Shown: in pieces, positions 5,196 to 9,297 of the stretch
How positions within the stretch are numbered: the first letter of the stretch is position 1
Layout: each line of letters opens with the position of its first letter
Source: Rhodobacterales bacterium UBA5972
GTDB lineage: Bacteria > Pseudomonadota > Alphaproteobacteria > Rhodobacterales > Rhodobacteraceae
Length of the DNA: 9,297 nt
Direction of reading: 5' to 3'
NCBI GenBank assembly: GCA_002430125.1
Contig: DJBQ01000145.1
Coordinates: 1,791 to 11,087, forward strand
The notes under the pieces: generated by a model
What the model saw: the letters and a program-made list of their open reading frames with translations, nothing else
Told to the model about the DNA's origin: nothing
The model's database searches: none
Translations under genes and position numbers: made by a program

Positions 5196-6515
5196 TTACT
5201 TTGTTGGACTATTTGACTGGTTGAGCAGCACAACATCGCGGCGCGGGAAGGGCAAATCGATTTTTGCGGCGTGCAGCGCATCCCAAAGCGACAGGAAGAC
5301 GTCACCGCGTACATTTGTCAGCCCCTTGCTTGGGTCTCGTATCCAGAACCGCAGGATCAAATCAACCGAGCTGTCGCCAAAGCCAACAATATGACAAACC
5401 GGTGGCGGATTCGACATCACTCTGGGCACGCGCTCTGCGGCTGCGGCTGCCAGACGTTTCACTTCATGCGGATCGCTGTCGTAGCTTACGCCAAAATTGA
5501 TGTCGAGCCTGACGAGGTCCGAAGAATGCGACCAGTTGACCACGCGGTTGGTAATCAGGTCCTCATTGGGGATCAGGTATTCTGTACCGTTTCGCGTCAG
5601 CACCGAAACATACCGCGCCCCAAGCGAGCTGATCCAGCCAAACGTATCCCCCAGCGAAATCACGTCGCCGGGTTTGATCGATTTATCAAGTAAAAGGATA
5701 ATGCCGGAAACAAGGTTTGAAACGACCTTCTGCAAACCAAAGCCAAGGCCAAGCCCGATCGCGCCCGACAGCACCGTCAGACTGGTCATGTCAAAGCCAA
5801 CCGATTGCAATCCGATGGTCACCGCGATGGAATAAAGCAGCAGTTGCAGCGCCTTGATCGACAGAACCTTCATCGAGGGCGAGATATCTTCGTTCGCATT
5901 AATCCTTGTGGCCGCCAGCGAACTCAGGGCGCGGGCGGCCACAATCGCCGCAATAATGGTAACGCCCGCTTTCAACACCATCAGGGCGGATAAATGCACA
6001 TCGCCAATATCAATCGCAATCCTGTTCAACAGATCAGATACGGCATCAGTCAGGTTGATGATGTTGAGGGTCACGAAAATCCACGCCCCCCAGCGCACAA
6101 TACGCCGGGCGGAGCGATTGCGGATTAGTCTTGAAGCAAAGGACACAAACAACCACGCCGTTGCCAGTTCACCGACCAGCCCAATCAAATAGCGCCGCGA
6201 CGGAAAAGCCGTGAGTTGGCTGATCAGCAGGAACATCAACCAAAGCGCCACAACAAAGCTGATCGAACGGATTCGCTGATTGATCAGCACCAGCACCCTC
6301 AGCTGCCATTTCGGCCGGTTCTCAAGGCTGCGCATCCAGTCGTTCATCCGACCAGTCAGCAGCAGCGATGCCAATTGCGCAAAGCCCATACAAGCAACGA
6401 TTATGGCGACCTGATAAAGTCGCCACGGCTGCACCAAGCCGTAAATGAAATTGCCAAACTGCCGCTGGAGCAGTTGCAGTTGCTGGTAGGTCTCTGGGTC
6501 GAGAATGGATTCCAA
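5196..6515 (-). CDS. MscS-family mechanosensitive ion channel
   Basis: An inner-membrane channel of the MscS superfamily, which opens under membrane tension to release solutes on osmotic downshock. From the TTG at 6515 it has 439 residues, longer than the 286 of E. coli MscS because of extra N-terminal helices. Membrane segments lie at about 34-54, 84-104, 110-130, 142-158, 176-200 and 219-240. The pore helix is at about 244-277, with the small-residue stretch SGAIGLGLGFGLQKVVSNLVSG split by its usual kink. The beta domain follows with KPGDVI (281-286), IPNEDLITNRVVNWS (315-329) and FGVSYDSD (341-348); the C-terminus carries the family's LPFPRRDV (421-428). Start choice: TTG at 6515 has CGGAG six bases upstream. 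The longer frame from GTG at 6545 has no ribosome binding site. It may be cotranscribed with the small membrane-protein gene 90 bp upstream. Confidence 0.93.
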   Translation of the reverse strand: MESILDPETYQQLQLLQRQFGNFIYGLVQPWRLYQVAIIVACMGFAQLASLLLTGRMNDWMRSLENRPKWQLRVLVLINQRIRSISFVVALWLMFLLISQLTAFPSRRYLIGLVGELATAWLFVSFASRLIRNRSARRIVRWGAWIFVTLNIINLTDAVSDLLNRIAIDIGDVHLSALMVLKAGVTIIAAIVAARALSSLAATRINANEDISPSMKVLSIKALQLLLYSIAVTIGLQSVGFDMTSLTVLSGAIGLGLGFGLQKVVSNLVSGIILLLDKSIKPGDVISLGDTFGWISSLGARYVSVLTRNGTEYLIPNEDLITNRVVNWSHSSDLVRLDINFGVSYDSDPHEVKRLAAAAAERVPRVMSNPPPVCHIVGFGDSSVDLILRFWIRDPSKGLTNVRGDVFLSLWDALHAAKIDLPFPRRDVVLLNQSNSPTK

Positions 6516-6526
6516 TGGATGCTCCG
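6516..6526 (-). promoter_or_regulatory. Ribosome binding site fixing a TTG start for the MscS gene
   Basis: ACGGAG followed by six bases (CATCCA) precedes TTG at 6515. The asparaginase gene uses the same ACGGAG with six bases before its ATG. The upstream GTG (6545) in the same frame lacks any such site. Confidence 0.6.
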
Positions 6527-6605
6527 TTTTAGGCCACAGTGGCACAGCTATGTTTGAACAGACAAGTGTTGCGGTAATCTCGCTGCGTTTAAAAGGGGTC
6601 GGGAA

Positions 6606-6860
6606 TTATGGAACATTCAGCCAAAGATAATAGGCTGGAAGCAATAAAGTCAGCACCAGCGCGAGTCGCAGCCATTTACCCGACAACGCCAGAATAAACG
6701 GTGGCGCCAGCAGAATAATGGCAAGGACAAGGGTGACGATTGCAACCAATGGGGCCGCCGCCTCGTCCGCACGACTGAGGTCTTGGTTCAGCATAAAGAA
6801 AACTCCAACCAACACGGCGACCAACTGAAGACTGCAAATCGTCAAGATCAACTTACGCAT
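6606..6860 (-). CDS. Small hypothetical membrane protein
   Basis: An 84-residue protein with no recognised family. It has three hydrophobic segments: about 5-23 (LILTICSLQLVAVLVGVFF), 36-58 (APLVAIVTLVLAIILLAPPF) and 62-80 (KWLRLALVLTLLLPAYYLWL). The loop LNQDLSRADEAA between the first two is charged. The first segment could instead be an uncleaved signal anchor. Start: ATG at 6860 with GAGGTG about five bases upstream; stop TAA. It lies 90 bp upstream of the MscS gene on the same strand, so the two may form a transcript, but that alone does not assign a channel-related role. Confidence 0.75.
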   Translation of the reverse strand: MRKLILTICSLQLVAVLVGVFFMLNQDLSRADEAAAPLVAIVTLVLAIILLAPPFILALSGKWLRLALVLTLLLPAYYLWLNVP

Positions 6861-6983
6861 GGATCACCTCGCTGATGAGTAGAGCGCAGTCTAACCCAAT
6901 ATCGGCCATTGATAAGCCTGTTCCTGCCTCTTGCGGGCAGATGGCCATGGGGATATGTCGTTGTTATGCAAAACGGGTTCAGA

Positions 6984-7061
6984 ATGGATGACCGCTCGCG
7001 CCTGCCCTGGAGGTTCCATGGGCTTATGCTGAGGCTTGTTGCCGGGCGGATGGCACTGTAA
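6984..7061 (+). CDS. Possible leucine-rich leader peptide upstream of leuC (speculative)
   Basis: A 25-codon frame (ATG 6984 to TAA 7059-7061) ending 41 bp before leuC. Five of its 25 residues are leucine, with a cluster GLMLRL (residues 13-18), and it ends in Leu. This would suit ribosome-mediated attenuation of leuCD. Against it: no strong ribosome binding site (only CGGG a few bases upstream), no evident terminator with T-run between it and leuC, and five leucines may be chance. Confidence 0.2.
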   Translation: MDDRSRLPWRFHGLMLRLVAGRMAL

Positions 7062-7102
7062 ACCAGCCGACAATTCACGCCATTCTTTAGCGGGGGGATA
7101 AA

Positions 7103-8509
7103 ATGACCGCTCCAAAAACACTGTATGATAAAATCTGGAACGCGCATATTGCGCATGAAGATGCCGACGGCACCTGCCTTTTGTATATCGACCGGCATCT
7201 GGTACACGAAGTGACCAGTCCGCAGGCCTTTGAAGGGTTGCGCCTGTCGGGCCGCAAGGTTCGTGCGCCGGAAAAAACCATCGCGGTACCGGATCACAAC
7301 GTGCCAACGACACTTGATCGTGCCTCAGGCGTGATCGAGAACGAGGAAAGCCGCATTCAGGTTGAAGCCTTGGATAAGAACGCCAGGGATTTCGGCGTTG
7401 TCTATTATCCGGTGTCAGATGTTCGCCAAGGGATCGTGCATATCGTCGGCCCGGAACAGGGTTGGACATTGCCCGGCATGACCGTCGTTTGCGGTGACAG
7501 CCACACAGCGACGCATGGCGCGTTTGGCGCTTTGGCGCATGGGATCGGCACCAGCGAAGTTGAACATGTTCTGGCAACACAAACGCTGATCCAGAAGAAA
7601 TCGAAAAACATGAAGGTGGAAATCACCGGCAAGCTGCTCCCCGGCGTGACCGCCAAGGATATTACGCTTTCGGTGATCGGCGCGACCGGAACTGCCGGCG
7701 GCACTGGTTACGTGATTGAATATTGCGGCGAAGCGATCCGCGATTTGAGCATGGAAGGCCGGATGACGGTCTGCAACATGGCCATCGAAGGTGGCGCACG
7801 CGCCGGCCTGATCGCGCCGGATGAAAAGACGTTTCAGTATGTGATGGGTCGCCCGCATGCACCGAAAGGTGGCGCTTGGGAACTGGCATTGGCCTATTGG
7901 AAAACGCTGTTCACCGACGCTGACGCACGTTTTGACAAGGTTCTGACCCTGAAAGGCGAAGATATCGCGCCGGTAGTCACATGGGGCACCTCGCCCGAGG
8001 ACGTTTTGCCGATCACCTCAACCGTGCCCAGCCCTGATGATTTCGAGGGTGGCAAGGTCGAGGCAGTGAAGCGCTCGCTGGAATATATGGGCCTGACACC
8101 GGGCCAGAAACTGACCGATATCAAGATTGATACGGTGTTTATCGGCTCGTGCACCAATGGCCGGATCGAAGATTTGCGCGCAGCCGCTGCCGTGCTGAAA
8201 GGCAAGAAGATCAAGGACGGCATGCGGGCGATGGTCGTTCCCGGATCAGGTCTTGTGCGCGCACAGGCCGAGGAGGAAGGTCTGGCGCAGATATTTCTGG
8301 ATGCCGGTTTTGAATGGCGGCTTGCGGGTTGTTCGATGTGTCTGGCGATGAACCCTGACCAGTTGCAGCCAGGCGAACGCTGTGCAGCCACATCAAACCG
8401 CAACTTTGAAGGCCGTCAGGGCCGTGGTGGACGCACACATTTGTTAAGCCCCGCAATGGCAGCAGCGGCGGCCATCACCGGGCATCTGACCGACATTCGT
8501 GATTTCTGA
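7103..8509 (+). CDS. leuC: 3-isopropylmalate dehydratase, large subunit
   Basis: The large, iron-sulfur subunit of isopropylmalate isomerase, which converts 2-isopropylmalate to 3-isopropylmalate in leucine synthesis in the cytosol, as a heterodimer with LeuD. It has 468 residues, the usual length for bacterial LeuC. N-terminal landmarks are LYDKIWNAH (7-15) and [20 protein letters not shown] (26-45). [20 protein letters not shown] (128-147) is the aconitase-family signature. The three 4Fe-4S ligands are Cys350 in GSCTNGR and Cys410 and Cys413 in [12 protein letters not shown]. The substrate and cluster region [20 protein letters not shown] (424-443) is intact. Start: ATG at 7103 after a GGGGGG-containing site. 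The leuD ribosome binding site overlaps its TGA, so the two genes form an operon and are probably translated in coupled fashion. Confidence 0.98.
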   Translation: MTAPKTLYDKIWNAHIAHEDADGTCLLYIDRHLVHEVTSPQAFEGLRLSGRKVRAPEKTIAVPDHNVPTTLDRASGVIENEESRIQVEALDKNARDFGVVYYPVSDVRQGIVHIVGPEQGWTLPGMTVVCGDSHTATHGAFGALAHGIGTSEVEHVLATQTLIQKKSKNMKVEITGKLLPGVTAKDITLSVIGATGTAGGTGYVIEYCGEAIRDLSMEGRMTVCNMAIEGGARAGLIAPDEKTFQYVMGRPHAPKGGAWELALAYWKTLFTDADARFDKVLTLKGEDIAPVVTWGTSPEDVLPITSTVPSPDDFEGGKVEAVKRSLEYMGLTPGQKLTDIKIDTVFIGSCTNGRIEDLRAAAAVLKGKKIKDGMRAMVVPGSGLVRAQAEEEGLAQIFLDAGFEWRLAGCSMCLAMNPDQLQPGERCAATSNRNFEGRQGRGGRTHLLSPAMAAAAAITGHLTDIRDF

Positions 8510-8513
8510 GGAG
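8508..8513 (+). promoter_or_regulatory. leuD ribosome binding site overlapping the leuC stop
   Basis: GAGGAG begins inside the leuC TGA codon and ends seven bases before the leuD ATG at 8521. This placement favours translation of leuD by ribosomes finishing leuC and balanced output of the two subunits. Confidence 0.75.
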
Positions 8514-8520
8514 CGATACC

Positions 8521-9126
8521 ATGGACAAGTTCACCACACTTTCAGGCATTGCTGCCCCTATGCCGCTGGTCAATATCGACACGGATATGATCATCCCGAA
8601 GAATTTCCTTAAGACAATCAAGCGCTCGGGGCTTGGCGTTAATCTGTTTGATGAAATGCGGTACAATCTGGATGGCAGCGAAAAGCCGGATTTCGTTCTG
8701 AATAAACCCGCCTACCGCAATGCTGAAATCATCGTTGCCGGGGAAAATTTTGGCTGTGGTTCCAGCCGCGAACACGCGCCGTGGGCCTTGTTGGATTTTG
8801 GTATTCGGTGCGTAATATCAACGTCTTATGCCGATATCTTCTATAACAACTGCTTCAAGAACGGCATCCTGCCAATTGTTCTGACCAAAGAACAGGTCGA
8901 TAAACTGATGGAAGATGCCGAGCGCGGCGCAAATGCGCGGATCACTGTCGATCTTGAGGCGCAGACAGTTTCCGCGTCGGACGGAACAACTTTTGCGTTC
9001 GAGGTTGATCCCTTCAAAAAGCACTGCATGTTGAACGGGCTTGATGATATTGGCCTGACAATGGAAAAATCTGCGGCGATTGACACCTTTGAAGCACAGT
9101 ATCAGGCGCAAAATCCCTGGTCCTGA
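8521..9126 (+). CDS. leuD: 3-isopropylmalate dehydratase, small subunit
   Basis: The small subunit of isopropylmalate isomerase, carrying the swivelling domain that completes the LeuC active site. It has 201 residues, normal for the proteobacterial form. Key motifs are [19 protein letters not shown] (17-35), [21 protein letters not shown] (74-94), the most conserved part of the subunit, and [18 protein letters not shown] (102-119). The C-terminus keeps [18 protein letters not shown] (163-180) found in this branch of LeuD. Only 11 bp separate it from leuC. It ends in TGA and is followed by a clear terminator at 9145-9179, so leuCD appears to be a two-gene unit, with leuB or another gene beyond under its own promoter. 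Confidence 0.98.
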   Translation: MDKFTTLSGIAAPMPLVNIDTDMIIPKNFLKTIKRSGLGVNLFDEMRYNLDGSEKPDFVLNKPAYRNAEIIVAGENFGCGSSREHAPWALLDFGIRCVISTSYADIFYNNCFKNGILPIVLTKEQVDKLMEDAERGANARITVDLEAQTVSASDGTTFAFEVDPFKKHCMLNGLDDIGLTMEKSAAIDTFEAQYQAQNPWS

Positions 9127-9144
9127 GGTCAGGCGAACACAACC

Positions 9145-9179
9145 TATAGCCCCTGAATTGACATCCGGGGCTATATTTT
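9145..9179 (+). terminator. Intrinsic terminator of leuCD
   Basis: TATAGCCCC (9145-9153) and GGGGCTATA (9167-9175) form a perfect 9-bp stem with a 13-nt loop, followed at once by TTTT. It lies 19 bp after the leuD stop. Confidence 0.8.
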
Positions 9180-9201
9180 CCCGAATGATGCAATCGGGAA
9201 A
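9177..9201. repeat. Second hairpin overlapping the leuCD terminator tail
   Basis: TTTCCCGA (9177-9184) and TCGGGAAA (9194-9201) form a perfect 8-bp stem with a 9-nt loop. It begins inside the T-run of the preceding terminator, so the two hairpins stack head to tail. It has no T-run of its own on either strand. Confidence 0.55.
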
Positions 9202-9250
9202 CACTTTAAATCCAAAAAACCAAAAAGAATCTTTACGACACATCAAGGGG

Positions 9251-9280
9251 TTGACGGATTCTGCCCAATCAAGGCAAGAT
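9251..9280 (+). promoter_or_regulatory. Possible promoter for the gene beyond the right edge
   Basis: TTGACG (9251-9256) matches the -35 consensus at 5 of 6 positions. The best -10 at normal spacing is CAAGAT (9275-9280), 18 bp away, which is weak. Its position after the leuCD terminator suits a promoter for the next gene, which lies outside the window. Confidence 0.35.
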
Positions 9281-9297
9281 TAAGGCGAAATTGAGGC

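Noticed and set aside
6904..6946. GGCCAT...ATGGCC and CTGCC...GGCAG pairings upstream of leuC
   Set aside because: Short stems with a 14-nt one-sided bulge; no known riboswitch pattern or T-run, so not called as a regulatory RNA.
8818..9246. Minus-strand frame of 142 codons
   Set aside because: Antisense to leuD and running through the leuCD terminator hairpin; no protein-family features.

Overview
The window is an ordinary-looking chromosomal segment of an alphaproteobacterium, most likely Rhodobacterales (roseobacter group). I infer this from the close fit of RlmN, LeuC, LeuD and the IalB-type protein to the sequences I know from that order, from moderately GC-rich codon use, and from GGAG-type ribosome binding sites. 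No prophage, insertion sequence, CRISPR array, tRNA or rRNA is visible.

Layout, left to right. (1) 1-387 (+): the last 128 codons of a class II HMG-CoA reductase. (2) 388-995: about 600 bp without a credible gene, holding a G-biased stretch, a 14-bp palindrome and a small candidate structured element. (3) 996-2144 (-): rlmN, with a good promoter just upstream. (4) 2212-2867 (-): a 5'-truncated, frameshifted alpha/beta-hydrolase pseudogene. (5) 2927-3142 (+): a coding-looking 71-residue frame with an excellent ribosome binding site but ATC where ATG is expected. (6) 3186-3722 (-): a secreted IalB-family protein, separated from the small frame by a shared hairpin. (7) 3897-4910 (+): an asparaginase of the R. 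etli type. (8) 4953-5119: a symmetric, folded inverted-repeat element between convergent genes. (9) 5196-6515 (-): an MscS-family channel, preceded by an 84-residue membrane protein at 6606-6860 (-). (10) 7103-9126 (+): leuC-leuD, with a terminator at 9145-9179 and a possible promoter for the next gene at the right edge.

The only clear pathway unit is leuCD, the two subunits of isopropylmalate isomerase in leucine synthesis. They are tightly spaced, with the leuD ribosome binding site overlapping the leuC stop. The asparaginase belongs to amino-acid catabolism, RlmN to ribosome modification, and MscS to osmotic protection; these are unrelated single genes.

I did not find a new multi-gene system. 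The best leads are small: the inverted-repeat element at 4953-5119, whose arms differ in ways that keep the stems paired; the unannotatable small frame at 2927-3142; and the stepwise decay of the hydrolase beside it. A leucine-rich 25-codon frame upstream of leuC is a speculative attenuation leader.
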